A stretch of DNA of 64,000 nucleotides from Acidobacteria bacterium RIFCSPLOWO2_12_FULL_66_21 (GCA_001767455.1 MELC01000068.1:23809-87808), one strand, 5' to 3'. Numbered from the stretch's first letter, positions 1 through 11,400 are shown. Translations and numbers: made by a program. The notes: generated by a model not told the origin, from the sequence alone.

Positions 1-3000
1 TGGTGGTGGCGTTGAAGTTGATCGTGTCGAGGACGTTGAACAGGTCCATGCGGGCTTCGAACCGCATGCTCTTGACCACCGCGATCCGCTTCACGATGCT
101 GAGGTCGAACTTCGCGTACATCGGCCCCGTGATGATCCTTCTGAGCGCCGTGCCCGGACACTGGCCCGCGTAGTACTGGACGCAGTCCGGACCGCTCGCC
201 GGCGCCAGGTAGCGGCCGGTCGGGAGCGCTCCGGAGTACCCGGTCGCCGTCGTGGCCGACGCGGTGCTGAGCGCCAGGATCGAGTTCTCGATCACGTCCT
301 GCGGGAACATGTAGATGCGTTCGACGCCGTTCGCATCCTTGACGTGATAGAACTTGAACATCTTCTGGAGATCCTTGTCGGTCATCCCAACCAGGCGATA
401 GCCGCCGTAATTGTATTTCCCGCCGCTCTGGACGCGGCCGACGCCGTCGATTTCCCAGCCTCCGATGATCCCGTCCACCAGACGCGAGGCGCTCCTGCCG
501 AAGGTCTTTCCGCGGCCAAACGGCATCTCATACAGCCAGTTGATCTTGAAGGAGTGGTCCGGCCCGCCGGTGCTGGGCACGTAGAACCAGTCCTCGCGCA
601 GCGACCGCTGCAGCCAGGTCTTGCGCCCGAACGAGTACTGGTAGCTGCCCTGGACGAGGAACCCGGCGCTCATCCGCCGCCGCAGCTCGAACTGGACGGC
701 GTTGAACCGCGTGTTGCCGGCCGTCGTCTCGAGGTAGGCGCTCCCCTGCGCGACCGCCGGATTGGCGACGAAGAAGTTGATCGGCAGGCCCGCGTTGATG
801 CGGTTGAGGTCGCGGCCGGTTCCGGTGCCGATCCCGTTCTGCAGCCCGCTCGTGCCCCAGCCCGCAATGCCGCTCGAACCGGAGCCGTTCGTGATGTTCG
901 GATTGTACATGCTCAGCGAGTTGTACCAGCTCGAGGTGCTGTAGACCGACGACGTGTAGGTCGCCGAATTCTGGTTCCGCGGATCCGACAACGGGATCCC
1001 CGCCAGGTAAGCCTGGAAGATCGGAAGCGGCGAGGTCCCGGCAGCCCCGGTGTAGGCGAAGGTGTTCCCCTTGCCGGCGATGATGTTCGCACGGAGGTTG
1101 GCCTGGGCCTTCCGGAACTCGTCCAGGAACCCGTTCTCGTTCGACAGCATGCTCCACTGAGCGCTGTTACTCATGTTCCAGCTCGTCCACCCGCCGGTAT
1201 TCGTGTTGCCCACGTAGCGGATGTCCATCGCCATCGACTTGCCCAGCTCGCGCTGGAAGCCGAAGCTGTACTGGTGGGTCGAGGGGACCGGCCAATCCGG
1301 ATAGTGAATGTCGAGCGACTCGTTGATGGCCGGGGTCAGCGTCCAGTTGCCAGTCAGAGGCGCGGGCGTCGTTGACGGGTACAACCGGGCCGTATCACGA
1401 AGCAGCACGGGCCAGCCGTCGTAGCCCAGCAGCGGTGTGCCGGAGGTGGCAGAGCGCGTCCCCGCCCGGCTGCGGCCGGGGTTGCCGCTGTAGTTCGAGT
1501 CGAAGAAGCTCGTGCCCAGCTTGGTGAAGCTGATGGAGTACCCGCCGCGGAACACCGGGTCGGTGCTCAGCAGCTTCGTCAGTAAACCTGAGTTCAGGTT
1601 GGGCCGCCACGCCACGCCAAGGCTCGGCGCGACGTTGTTCCAGTCGGTGTTGTATGCGGGCCTGTTGTTCTCGTACGGCACGACGACCGGAACGGTGCCG
1701 GTCATCGTTCCCGGCTTGTAGAGATTGCCCTGCCCCAGGTTGCCCGACCCCGCACCGGTGATTCCATAGACCATCTGCCACGACTCGGGCCGCGAGTAGA
1801 AGCCGTCTGTCGTCATCGGGAGCTGCATCTGGTAGCGGACGCCGAGGGTCAGCGTCAGGTTCGGCCTGAACCGGAACGAATCGCTGGCGAAGAAGCCCAG
1901 GTCATCCGATGTCGTCTGGTTTCTCCGGTCGCCGTAGAGCTTGTACGAGCCGTCCGGCTGCGCGTAATACGTGCCGGCGTAGTTCGTCACGCGCCCGGTG
2001 AGGAAGCCATACAGGTTTCGCGCGTAGCCGGCGAACGTCGTGCTGATCCCTCCGGGGTAATTCCCCGACGTGGCGTCCAGCATGTTGTACGCCGTGGTGT
2101 CGAGCGACGAGGTCCCGAACGTCAGGGTCGTTTCATAGGGCGTCGATGCGAAGTTGCGCATCGAGGTTCTGGAGAACGATCCGCCCATGCTGATGCTGTG
2201 CCGGCCCTTGAGCCACGTCAGGGTGTCTTCGAACGACGTCTGCGCCGCGACGCCGCCGCTCTGGCCGCCGTACGCCGTCGCGCCCGTCAGGTCGACGCCC
2301 AGGCTCGGGAATCCGAAGTTGAAGCCCCTGCCGCCGGCGCTCTGGCAGCCGAGGCCGGTGCAATTGAACTGCGACGCGTCGACACCCTTGCCGAAATAGG
2401 TCCCGAGGCCGGTCGAGTTCTGCGCGCCCGCCCGTGCCTCGTTGACCATGTTCCTGCCGAGGGTCGATCGCAGGTTGGCCTGCCACATATAGCGGCCGGA
2501 CACCTGGCCTGCGAAGTTCGGGAATCCCGGGAACCGATTGTCCGCGCTGTTCAGGAAGTCCGGCGTCGAGTTGAAGTCGTTGTACCGGCCGGTGCCGGAC
2601 ACGCGGTGCGACTTCGTCAGGTTGTAGTCGAGCCGCAGCGTCGGGAACTTGCGGAGCTGCGTGGCCGAAGGAGAGAAGCTGTACTGGTCGACGTTGTCGT
2701 TGTACTTGCTGACCGCACCAGCCGTCCCGGTAGCGGTCCGGATGTCGACAAGCAACTTGGCGATCGAGGGATCGGGCGTCGACGTCTGGTTCTTCGCCGC
2801 GGCCAGGGTGAACAGGTTGATCGTCTTGACGCCGCTCCCGTCGGAGGCGGGGTACGAGAAGTTGCCCGCCTGCGCGTCGGTGTTCAGGATGTACCGGGTG
2901 CGGCTGCGCGACTCCGGCAGCCTGAATTCCTCGTAGTTGAAGAAGTAGAACGCCTTGTCCTTGAGAATCGGGCCGCCCACGCGGAAGCCCGGGGTCTGCA

Positions 3001-3916
3001 GCCGGACGTCGTTGATGAAGTAGCCGCCGGCCGCCGTCTTGGGCTGGTCCCGCTTGTTGAACCAGTACGGCGTGTTGAGCCGCCACAGGAATCCCGGTTT
3101 CTTGGTCCGCGCGAGCGCGTCCTCTTCCGTGGTGCCCGCCTGGTTGCGCCAGGTGTTGTACACCGATCCGGACATCTTGTTCGACCCGGAGCGGGTCTCC
3201 ATCTTGATGTTCGCCCCTCCAGACCCGCTGGCCTCGGCTCCCGGCGTCGAGGTGGAGACGGTGATCTCTTCGACCGAATCCATCATCGGCCGGATGTACA
3301 TGAAGAAGCCCTCGTTGCCTCTTTTGTCCTGCACGTTGATGCCGTCGAGCGTGATGTTGATCGCGGTCGTCGGCAGACCGTTGACCGTGGACCCGCGAGT
3401 GTTGCTACCGGCCGTCTCGACGCCCGGCAGGCTCACCACGTAGTCGAGCGCGGTGTGCGTGATGACCGGCAACTGCTGGATCTGGTTGACGGCCAGGGTC
3501 GTGGAGACGTTCGCGCTCTGGGTCTGCATGATCTCGGTCGCGCCCGTCACGACAACCGTTTCCGCGATCGCGCCAATCTCCAGCTTCATCTTGACGTTCG
3601 CCGGTGTCGCCGACAGCACGACCACGTCCGGAGCGACGGCGGTCTTGAACCCCATGAGCGAGACCGTCACCGTGTAGGTGCCAGGGGGCACGGCAGGCAG
3701 CAGGAAGCGGCCGGTGTCATCGGTCACGCCCTGAATCGTCATTCCGGTGGCGTTGTTCTTTGCCACGACGTCGGCGCCGGGGATCACGGCTCCCTGGGTG
3801 TCCACAACCACCCCGCCAAGCGTCGTCGTGCCTCCGCCGCTCTGGGCGTAGGCGAGCGTTGCAGCGAACGCCATCATTATCAGTGGCGTTATCACCCGTA
3901 ACAGCCGTCGCTTCAT
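1..3916 (-). CDS. Oar-like TonB-dependent outer-membrane receptor, first of three paralogs (C-terminus cut by window edge)
   Basis: The minus-strand frame stays open from the ATG at 3916 to the window edge, giving about 1305 residues. The start MKRRLLRVITPLIMMAFAAT and the cut site near AYAQ form a signal peptide, and GGAGG lies five bases upstream of the ATG. After the signal comes a carboxypeptidase-regulatory-like domain (about 30-110: GVVVDTQGAVIPGADV, GTYTVTVSLMGFKTA), then a plug with the family strings VVVTGATEIMQTQ and VNGLPTTAINITLDGINVQD, then a long beta-barrel. The two downstream paralogs end about 30 residues beyond the point where this one is cut, so almost all of it is present. 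It probably imports or binds a large substrate with TonB energy; the substrate cannot be told. No SusD partner is nearby. Its whole reading frame is covered by spurious antisense frames because of high GC. Confidence 0.93.
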   Translation of the reverse strand, partial: MKRRLLRVITPLIMMAFAATLAYAQSGGGTTTLGGVVVDTQGAVIPGADVVAKNNATGMTIQGVTDDTGRFLLPAVPPGTYTVTVSLMGFKTAVAPDVVVLSATPANVKMKLEIGAIAETVVVTGATEIMQTQSANVSTTLAVNQIQQLPVITHTALDYVVSLPGVETAGSNTRGSTVNGLPTTAINITLDGINVQDKRGNEGFFMYIRPMMDSVEEITVSTSTPGAEASGSGGANIKMETRSGSNKMSGSVYNTWRNQAGTTEEDALARTKKPGFLWRLNTPYWFNKRDQPKTAAGGYFINDVRLQTPGFRVGGPILKDKAFYFFNYEEFRLPESRSRTRYILNTDAQAGNFSYPASDGSGVKTINLFTLAAAKNQTSTPDPSIAKLLVDIRTATGTAGAVSKYNDNVDQYSFSPSATQLRKFPTLRLDYNLTKSHRVSGTGRYNDFNSTPDFLNSADNRFPGFPNFAGQVSGRYMWQANLRSTLGRNMVNEARAGAQNSTGLGTYFGKGVDASQFNCTGLGCQSAGGRGFNFGFPSLGVDLTGATAYGGQSGGVAAQTSFEDTLTWLKGRHSISMGGSFSRTSMRNFASTPYETTLTFGTSSLDTTAYNMLDATSGNYPGGISTTFAGYARNLYGFLTGRVTNYAGTYYAQPDGSYKLYGDRRNQTTSDDLGFFASDSFRFRPNLTLTLGVRYQMQLPMTTDGFYSRPESWQMVYGITGAGSGNLGQGNLYKPGTMTGTVPVVVPYENNRPAYNTDWNNVAPSLGVAWRPNLNSGLLTKLLSTDPVFRGGYSISFTKLGTSFFDSNYSGNPGRSRAGTRSATSGTPLLGYDGWPVLLRDTARLYPSTTPAPLTGNWTLTPAINESLDIHYPDWPVPSTHQYSFGFQRELGKSMAMDIRYVGNTNTGGWTSWNMSNSAQWSMLSNENGFLDEFRKAQANLRANIIAGKGNTFAYTGAAGTSPLPIFQAYLAGIPLSDPRNQNSATYTSSVYSTSSWYNSLSMYNPNITNGSGSSGIAGWGTSGLQNGIGTGTGRDLNRINAGLPINFFVANPAVAQGSAYLETTAGNTRFNAVQFELRRRMSAGFLVQGSYQYSFGRKTWLQRSLREDWFYVPSTGGPDHSFKINWLYEMPFGRGKTFGRSASRLVDGIIGGWEIDGVGRVQSGGKYNYGGYRLVGMTDKDLQKMFKFYHVKDANGVERIYMFPQDVIENSILALSTASATTATGYSGALPTGRYLAPASGPDCVQYYAGQCPGTALRRIITGPMYAKFDLSIVKRIAVVKSMRFEARMDLFNVLDTINFNATT

Positions 3917-4130
3917 AGGATCCTCCGTGGATAACACGTCGTACAAAGAGCTTCAAGGGCGGCCGGCACCTGCGGCCGTCGAGACCGAAGGTGCATGCGC
4001 CGATGAATTGTTTCGAGGTTGCTGGGTGACCCTACTCCGCCGATACTGGGGGTCGTCAACAACAAAGGCGGCGATCCGGTAGAGAATCTCGTGCGATTGA
4101 AGTGACGGAAATCCGGCAGTACGGAAAATG

Positions 4131-4174
4131 GGGCCGGATCTCAGTTTCGGTAGGGGCGAACCGAGATCCGGCCC
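4131..4174 (-). terminator. Hairpin downstream of the second receptor gene
   Basis: GGGCCGGATCTC (4131-4142) pairs perfectly with GAGATCCGGCCC (4163-4174) across a 20-base loop. Read on the minus strand it follows the stop codon at 4224 and is followed by a short T-rich stretch (CATTTTCC). This fits a weak intrinsic terminator. The rest of the 307-base gap (3917-4223) shows only the ribosome-binding site of the first receptor and no clear promoter. Confidence 0.6.
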
Positions 4175-4223
4175 GGACGACGACGTCAATACTCAAGGCG
4201 GGCACCAGCCCGCGCGCGATCGC

Positions 4224-7200
4224 TTACCAGCTGATCCTGAATGCGATCTGTCCGGTGCGGGCCTGATCCACGGCGCCCGTCACCTGATAGCTGTCGTTCA
4301 CGTTGCCCGCGTAGCTGTTCGGGTTGAAGTTCACCCGCTTGAACACGTTGAACACCTGCACCTGGAATTCCAGGTTGACGCCGGCGATCGCCGGGATCTG
4401 CTTCACCAGGTTCATGTCGAACCGGATCACCTTCGGTCCGGTGATGGCGACGCTGCCGGCGCCGCAGTCGCCGAAGCCGTTGGCCAGCTCCAGACAGTCG
4501 GGGCCGTTGGCCGGCTTGAAGTAGCGGCCCGTCGGCGCGTCACCACTGTAGCCCGTCGCGCTGAAGCTGTAGGCCTTGATGGTGTTGTCGATGATGTCCT
4601 GCGGCAGGATGTACACCAGCGTCCGGAACTGGTTGTTCGGATCCGTCGTCAGCCGCAGCTTGAACATCTTCTGGAGGTCCTTCTGCGTGAAGCCGACGAG
4701 ATTGACGTTGCCGAAGTCGACGATGCGGCCGCTCTGGAACCGGCCGACGCCCTGGAAGTTCCAGTTGCCGATGATGCGGTGCAGCAGCGGGCCGGCGTTG
4801 CCGCCGAACCGCTTGCCGCGGCCGAACGGCAGCTCGTACACCCAGTTGGTCGCGAACACGTGGGTGACGTTGCCGGTGCCCGCGGTCGAGTTCGTGTAGG
4901 TCTGCAGGCGCTCCACGTACGGCTTCCGCAGCGAGTAGAAGTCGTACTGGTACCCCTTGCCGAACGCGTAGTTCGCCTGGACCAGGAGGCCCTGGGCGAA
5001 CCGGCGGTTCAGCACGAGCTGGACGCCGTTGTACCGCGTGTCGGGACCGTTGGTCGCCATGTAGGCGTTGTTGACGTCGGGATTGACGACCCAGAAGTTC
5101 GTCGGCAGGCCCCCGGCCAGCATGGTGGTCCTGTAGTTCGAGCGCAGCCGGCCGGCCGCGCTGTACGGATTCGGATTGAGCCGGTACATCGACTGGACGA
5201 GTGTCGAGTCGGTCCAGCCGCTCGCCTTGTATGCGGTCGGATCGGTGTTCGTACCCGCGCCCTGGATGTGCGCGAACAGAATCGGAAGCGGGCTGGTTCC
5301 CGGGATTCCCGTATATTTGAAGGTCTCACCATTGCCCGCCGCAACGTTGGCGAACAGGTTCGCCTGTGCGATGCGGAACTCGTCGATGAACTTGTTCTCG
5401 ACGATGTTCAGTTCGTTGTAGTTTCGCTGGTTCAGATCGCCGAGCGTCCACCGGTCGTGGCTGTCGGTGTGCACGAGCCGCGCCTCGATGGACATCGTCT
5501 TCGAGAGCGCCCGCTGGATGCCGACCGTGTAGGAGGACGACCACGGCAGCTTGATGTTCGGATCGAACACGCGAACGTTCGAGCTCGCGCTCGGCACCGC
5601 CATCGGGAACACCCGCGTCGTCGGGATGTTGGTCGGCGCGCTGAGATCGCTGCTGCGGAAGAGCACCGGCACCGTGCCCAGGTTGGTGTTCGTCTGGTTG
5701 CGCGAGGCGTCGATCTGGATGCCCGGGTTGCCGCCGAAGATCTCCGTGAAGTCGTTCATGCCCCCGCGCTGGTAGGCGACGTTATAGCCCCCGCGCAGGA
5801 CCGAGTCGCCAGGGTTGCCAAGGATCTTGTGCCAGATGCCGGCGTCGGCGCCCAGCGTCCACGCGACGCCGATGCTCGGCGCGAAGTTGTTCTTGTCCGT
5901 GTTGTACGCCTTCGCGCCCTTTGACAACTGCTTGTACGTCGTCGGCGAGCCCTCGAGCACGCCAGGCTTGTACAGGTTGCCGAGACCCGTGACGTTGGAT
6001 CCAGGGACGAAGCCGGCGCCCGGCCCGGTGACGCCGAACAGGTCGGCCACGGTGGCCATCGAGTAGCTGTTGTTCAGCGCGTAGAACGGCTGCTCGACGT
6101 CGTAGCGAAGGCCGGCGTTGATCGTCAGGTTCGGCTTCCACCGCCAGGAGTCCTGGATGAAGACGCCGCTGTGCCAGATGCGTCCCTGCTGGAAGCTCTG
6201 GCCGAGGATGTTGAACGTCGATCCGTCGGTGCCGATACGAGCCTCGCGGCCGATGTTCGTGATCCGGCCGGTCAGGAGCGCGTAGAGGCGGCCGGCGTTG
6301 TTGCGGTCCGTGCTCGACGACCCGGGGAAGTTGGCCGTCGTGAACATCGCGTCGGCGGGATCGCCGGAGGCCAGGCCGGTGCCCGAGTTCGAGGCGAGAG
6401 TTACCGTCGGAACGAGCTGCTGGTTCTTGAGCCACACGTCGGCGCGCGTGAACGACGCGCCCATCGAGATGCCGTGGCTGCCGTGCATCCAGCTCAGCGT
6501 GTCCTCGAAGACCTTCGTCGAGCCTTCGCGCGCGCTGAACGACGCGGTCCCATAGGCGTTGCTGAGACTCCTGAAGTTGCTCCAGGAGATCCCGTAGCCG
6601 TTCATGTTGCCCACCGACGCGCTCCACATGTCCTTGTTCATGTCCGGCGAGAACAGCGTGGCGCCGCCGGTGGCGCCGACACGCGCCTCGTTGACGAGGT
6701 TCTTCGTCAGCGTCGATCTGAACGACCCCTGCTCGGTATAGCGCTTCGAATCCTGGAGGCCGTGCCAGGCGAACCCGGGGAACACCGTCTGGCGGCTGTT
6801 CGTCGTGTCGGGGTCCGACAGCAGGTTGTTGCGCGTCATCGAGAACGTGGCGCGGTGCTTCGACGTGATGTTGTAGTCCAGCTTGACCGTCGGGTACTTC
6901 GTCGTGTTGTGGGTCGGCTGCTGCCAGAAGTACGACTGCACCAGCGGATCGTTCGTGTCCGAGACCGTGCCTTTCGTCCCCGTCGCGGCGCGGATGTCGG
7001 CGATCAGCTTCCCGACGACCGGATCGATCGTTGATGCCTGCCCGTACTTCGTGGCGAGCGCGTACAGGTCGACCGGCGTGCCGCCGCTGTACTTGAACAG
7101 CCCCTGCTCGGACGAGGGGCTCAGAATGGTCCGCGTGGATCCGTTCGTGCCCGGCGTCCGCGATTCTTCATAATTGACGAAGAAGAACGCCCTGTCCTTG

Positions 7201-8102
7201 ACAATCGGCCCGCCGACGCGGCCGCCCGGCTGGTACTGCGCCACGGTCGGCTTGGGCGACGCCTTGCCCGTGAGGTCCACGGCACGATGCGTATTGAACC
7301 AGGTGTTCGTGTTCATCCAGTCGCGGCGGAAGTAGTAGTAGCCGCTCCCCTGGAACTTGTTCGTCCCCGAGCGCGTGACGAACTTGATCTGCACCGCGCC
7401 CTGGCCGGCCATGTCGGCCCCCTGCGCCGCCGTCGACACGGTGACTTCCTCGACCGCGTCCAGCCGCGGGTTGACGCGGGTGAACATCCCGTCCCACGTC
7501 TTTGCATAGTTGTCCTGGATGTTCATGCCGTCGAGCGTGATGTTGACCGCGCTCTGCGGCAGGCCGTTGACCTGCGAGTCGCGGAGGCTGCCGGTGCTCG
7601 ACGCGACGCCGGGAACGTAGTTCACCAGGTCGAACGCCGCGCGTCCGGCCAGCGGAATATTCGCAATCTGTCTGGCGGTCAGGGTCGTCGTCACCGACGT
7701 CTGCTGCGTCTGCACGACTTCGGTCGCGCCGCCGACGACAACGGTTTCAGCCACTCCGCCGAGCTCCAGCTTCGCGTTGATGTGGGCGGGAACGCCGACG
7801 CTGACGACGATGTCCTTCAGGACGACTGTCTTGAACCCTTCGAGGTGCACCGTCGCGGTATACGTGCCGGAGGAAATCGCCGGGATCGTGAACGTGCCAT
7901 TCGTGCCGCTCACCGCGGTGAACAGCGTGCCCGTCGCGTCGTTCTTGACGGTGATGTCGGCACCAGGCACGACGGCGCCGGTGGTATCGGTGACCGTCCC
8001 GGACAGGGACGATGTCGAGCCGCCCTGCGCGGAGGCGATCCCGCTGCCGACGAGCAGCAGCGCCGCCGCGATGACCATGAGTCCAGCCAGTTTGTGCTTC
8101 AT
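4224..8102 (-). CDS. Oar-like TonB-dependent outer-membrane receptor, second of three paralogs
   Basis: A complete 1292-residue protein. It starts with a signal peptide (MKHKLAGLMVIAAALLLVGS, cut near IASAQ). A carboxypeptidase-regulatory domain follows (about 30-110: SGTVTDTTGAVVPGADITV), then the plug (VVVGGATEVVQTQQTSV; VNGLPQSAVNITLDGMNIQD) and a barrel that ends in the aromatic residue W (AFRISW), the usual barrel-assembly signature. Conserved family strings include FFFVNYEESR and NWVYELPFGRGKRFGGN. It shares domain order and many motifs with the receptors on both sides, so the three arose by tandem duplication. The ligand is unknown. The ATG at 8102 is preceded by GGGAGCGTTTC. Confidence 0.95.
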   Translation of the reverse strand: MKHKLAGLMVIAAALLLVGSGIASAQGGSTSSLSGTVTDTTGAVVPGADITVKNDATGTLFTAVSGTNGTFTIPAISSGTYTATVHLEGFKTVVLKDIVVSVGVPAHINAKLELGGVAETVVVGGATEVVQTQQTSVTTTLTARQIANIPLAGRAAFDLVNYVPGVASSTGSLRDSQVNGLPQSAVNITLDGMNIQDNYAKTWDGMFTRVNPRLDAVEEVTVSTAAQGADMAGQGAVQIKFVTRSGTNKFQGSGYYYFRRDWMNTNTWFNTHRAVDLTGKASPKPTVAQYQPGGRVGGPIVKDRAFFFVNYEESRTPGTNGSTRTILSPSSEQGLFKYSGGTPVDLYALATKYGQASTIDPVVGKLIADIRAATGTKGTVSDTNDPLVQSYFWQQPTHNTTKYPTVKLDYNITSKHRATFSMTRNNLLSDPDTTNSRQTVFPGFAWHGLQDSKRYTEQGSFRSTLTKNLVNEARVGATGGATLFSPDMNKDMWSASVGNMNGYGISWSNFRSLSNAYGTASFSAREGSTKVFEDTLSWMHGSHGISMGASFTRADVWLKNQQLVPTVTLASNSGTGLASGDPADAMFTTANFPGSSSTDRNNAGRLYALLTGRITNIGREARIGTDGSTFNILGQSFQQGRIWHSGVFIQDSWRWKPNLTINAGLRYDVEQPFYALNNSYSMATVADLFGVTGPGAGFVPGSNVTGLGNLYKPGVLEGSPTTYKQLSKGAKAYNTDKNNFAPSIGVAWTLGADAGIWHKILGNPGDSVLRGGYNVAYQRGGMNDFTEIFGGNPGIQIDASRNQTNTNLGTVPVLFRSSDLSAPTNIPTTRVFPMAVPSASSNVRVFDPNIKLPWSSSYTVGIQRALSKTMSIEARLVHTDSHDRWTLGDLNQRNYNELNIVENKFIDEFRIAQANLFANVAAGNGETFKYTGIPGTSPLPILFAHIQGAGTNTDPTAYKASGWTDSTLVQSMYRLNPNPYSAAGRLRSNYRTTMLAGGLPTNFWVVNPDVNNAYMATNGPDTRYNGVQLVLNRRFAQGLLVQANYAFGKGYQYDFYSLRKPYVERLQTYTNSTAGTGNVTHVFATNWVYELPFGRGKRFGGNAGPLLHRIIGNWNFQGVGRFQSGRIVDFGNVNLVGFTQKDLQKMFKLRLTTDPNNQFRTLVYILPQDIIDNTIKAYSFSATGYSGDAPTGRYFKPANGPDCLELANGFGDCGAGSVAITGPKVIRFDMNLVKQIPAIAGVNLEFQVQVFNVFKRVNFNPNSYAGNVNDSYQVTGAVDQARTGQIAFRISW

Positions 8103-8262
8103 GAAACGCTCCCTAGAATGCCGTCACGTGTCACATCCAAGCCCTGTAGGCGCGAACCCCAGATCAGCCGCGGACGCGCTCCGGTGTGGACGGGTCGGCG
8201 GCAGCGAACCAATCGTGTGCGTGGCCGAAGGCGCGAAGCGATCGGCGTGGAGTGAATCGAGT

Positions 8263-8298
8263 GGCCGGAGGCGTAGCCGAGGGACACCTCCTCCGGCC
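8263..8298 (-). promoter_or_regulatory. Hairpin in the leader of the second receptor gene
   Basis: GGCCGGAGG (8263-8271) pairs perfectly with CCTCCGGCC (8290-8298), loop 18 bases, about 160 bases upstream of the ATG at 8102. It lies in the 320-base gap 8103-8422, which otherwise holds the terminator of the third receptor and no gene. A role in transcript stability or attenuation is an inference. Confidence 0.4.
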
Positions 8299-8376
8299 CA
8301 GCACCGACTGCGCGGCGCAACTAGACCACGAAAGGGGGCGAAATTGTAATACTGGGAGAGGAGTATGGAAGGTGAG

Positions 8377-8402
8377 CGTCCGGGGCGGAGCCGCCCCGGA
8401 CG
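8377..8402 (-). terminator. Strong GC hairpin downstream of the third receptor gene
   Basis: CGTCCGGGGCGG (8377-8388) is followed by a two-base loop and its exact complement (8391-8402). It starts 21 bases past the stop codon at 8423 in the direction of reading. There is no T-tract, so it is a hairpin-type terminator or 3'-end stabiliser. Confidence 0.55.
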
Positions 8403-8422
8403 TAGCCGATCGCCGAAAGCGG

Positions 8423-11400
8423 TTACCAGCTGATGCGCGAAATCAACTGCACGATACGCCCCGAATCCGCGCTGGTGACCCGGAATGCGTCCGGGTTGTT
8501 CCCGGTGCCGGTCACCGGGCTGAACCACGGCGTGTTGAACGCGTTGAGGAACTCCGCGCGGAACGACGCCTCGACGTGTCCCGCGATCGGGATGCGCTTG
8601 GTCGTACTCAGATCGAACCGCACCAGCGTGGGCCCGGTCACCACGAGCGAGTTGAGTCCGCAGTGACCGGAGCCGATCGCGACCTCGATGCAGTCCAGGC
8701 TGTTGGCGGGCGCAACATATCGGCCGGACGGCGCGCCGAGCGAGCCGTAGCCGGTCGGCGACGTCGCGTCCACGCTGAACGCCTTCACCGTGTTGTCGAT
8801 GATGTCCTGCGGCAGCATGAAGATGACCTTGTTGGCGTCGTCGAACCGCAGCTTGAACGCCTTCTGCAGTTCCTTCTTCGTCATGCCGACCAGCCGCACG
8901 TCCCCGAAGTCGAGCAGCCGGCCGCTCTGGATGCGCGCGATGCCGTCGAGCGACCAGCCGCCGATCAGCCGATTCAACAGCGGACCCGCACTCCCGCCGA
9001 ACCGCCGTCCCTGGCCGAACGGCAACTCGTACACCCAGTTGGCCTTGAGCGCATGCGTGACGCCCCCTTCCGTGCCGGTCTGCATCACGGATCGCCGCGG
9101 CGTGCGGAACGAGTAGCGCTCGGATGAGTACGCGCGCCCGAAGACGTAGCTGGTCTGGAACTGCAGCCCGCGCGAAAGTCGCTTCCGCAGCTCGACCTGC
9201 AGGCTGTTGTATTTCGTGTACCCGCCGTTGCCGGTCACGCCGACACCGCCCAGCAGGTCCGGGTTCGCGCGGAAGAAGTTGCGCGGCAGTCCGGCGGCGA
9301 GCGCGTTGGCGCGCCGCGTCGCGCTACCTTCAAGCGCCTGATTCGAGACGGAGGAGCTGCTCGTCGGATTGTTCGGCGCCGCGGCGAACGGGTTGGGATT
9401 GTAGATCGCGAGCGGATTGATGAAGTTCGAGCTGCTCCAGGAGCTGCCCGAATACGCCGCCGCGTTCGACGCGTCCGCCCGTCCGTTCAGATACGCGAGA
9501 TAGATCGGCAGCGGCGACGTGCCGGTGCCCGCGCCGCGGTACGCGAACGAGCAGGCCGCGTGACCCGGCGTCCCGCAGCCGGCCAGCACGTCCGCCCGGA
9601 GGTTCTGCTGCGCGAGCTCGAACTCGTCGAGGAAGCCGTTCTCGACGATGTTCGGCTCGTTGTACTGGTACTCCGTCCAGCCCTGGAGGTGCCGTGTGCC
9701 GACGTAACGGATCTCGAGCGCGGTCTCGCGCGTCAGCTTGCGCTGCCAGCCGGCGCTCCAGCTCTGGGCGTAGGGCACCTGGAGGTTCCGATCGAAGATG
9801 CTCATGTCGCCGGTGATGACCTCCGACATCGGGTAGCTCCGAGTGGAGGGGAACGGCGGCGGCCCGAGCCGGTCGCCCTGGCGCAGCAGCACCGGCAGGC
9901 CTCCGCCATCGTCCAGATTGCCGAGGCTCGCGTCGCGGTTCACCGTGACGGCCACGCCCGGGTTCGCGCCGAACTGGCCCGAAAAGTCCGAGGTGCCGTT
10001 GCGGCTGTACGCGAGCGAATACCCCGCGCGGAACACGCTGTCACCCTCGCTCCTGCCGAACAGCGGCCCGAAGAGGCCGCGGGCGCCCGGCAGGGTCCAC
10101 GCGAAGCCGAGACTCGGCGCGAGGTTGTTCCAGTCGGTGTTGTAGGCGGGCTCGCCCTTCTTGAACAGTGCGAACTGCGGGACGCGATCGGAACGGGCGC
10201 CCGGCTGGAACAGGTTGCAGCTGCCGTTGGGCGCGACGCCAGAGGTGCCGCAGATGTCGGCCATCGTCGCCGTCGAGTAGCTGTTGTTCAGGGGCCCGAA
10301 CGGGAGCTGCAGCTCGTAGCGAAGCCCCATGTTGAGCGTCAGGTTCGGCTTCCAGCGCCACGAATCCGACGCGAAGAACGCGAACTCGTTCATGCGCGCC
10401 CGCTGCATGCCGTTGCCCAGGTACTCGTACTCGTCGGTCGTCTCGTTGAGGCGCGCGTTGCCCTGGATCGCGCTCACGCGGCCCGTGAGCACCGCGTAGA
10501 GATCGCCCGCGTCGCTGCGCTGCGTCGAGGAGGAGCCGGGAAAATTCGAGGCGCTGAACATCGGGTTGGCGGGATCGCCGCTGACGATGTCGAACGAGAT
10601 CGACGGGACGGTGGTGTCGTTCTGGAGCCAGAGATCGACCTGCGTGAACGCGCCGCCGAACGCCAGCGTGTGGGAGCCTTTCAACCAGTTGAGGCTGTTC
10701 TCGACGACGTTGGTCGACGCTTCGCGCGCCGAGTAGCCGGTGCCGGAGCTTGCGTTGCTGATGCCGGCCGCGCTGATCCCGAGCAGGAACCCACCTTGAT
10801 CGGCCACCGCGGAGCCGCCCCACGGCTCGGACAGGATCTCGGGTGAGAACAGGGTCGCCCCGCCCGTGAAGCCGACCTTGAACTCGTTGACGACGTTCGA
10901 CCCGAATGTCGAGCGCAGGTTCGTCTGGAAGGCGTAGCGCTTCGAGTGCTGCGCGCCGAATATCGGGAAGCCGGGAAAAATGGGATCGCGGCCGTTGAGC
11001 GTGTCCGGATCGGACAGCAGGTTCGTGAAGTTCCACGACCCGGACAGGCGGTGCTGGGCCGTCATATTGTAGTCGAGCCGCGCCGTCGGGTACCGCGTGA
11101 CGCCTTTCCGATCGACCTGCCACGTGTACCGCTGCAGGCTCGGGTCGCTCAGGTCGGATACCTGCCCGGTGGTCCCGGTGGCGGCGTGGATGTCCCCCAG
11201 CAGCTTCACGACCGTGGGATCGAAGGTCGCGGTTTGCCCGTTGCGGGCCGCGAGCGCCATCAGGTCGATTTCCTGCACGCCGCTGCTCGTGTTGTACCGG
11301 AAGATGCCCGCCTGCGCGCGCGGATGCAGGACGGTACGATTCCGCGTGAGCTGCGCCGGCGACCGCGACTCCTCGTAGTTGACGAAGAAGAACGCACGGT

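Noticed and set aside
4128..5924. Long plus-strand open frames across the receptor genes
   Set aside because: They mirror the codon pattern of the minus-strand receptors, have Arg/Val/Asp-rich nonsense composition and no domain. They are GC-driven shadows.
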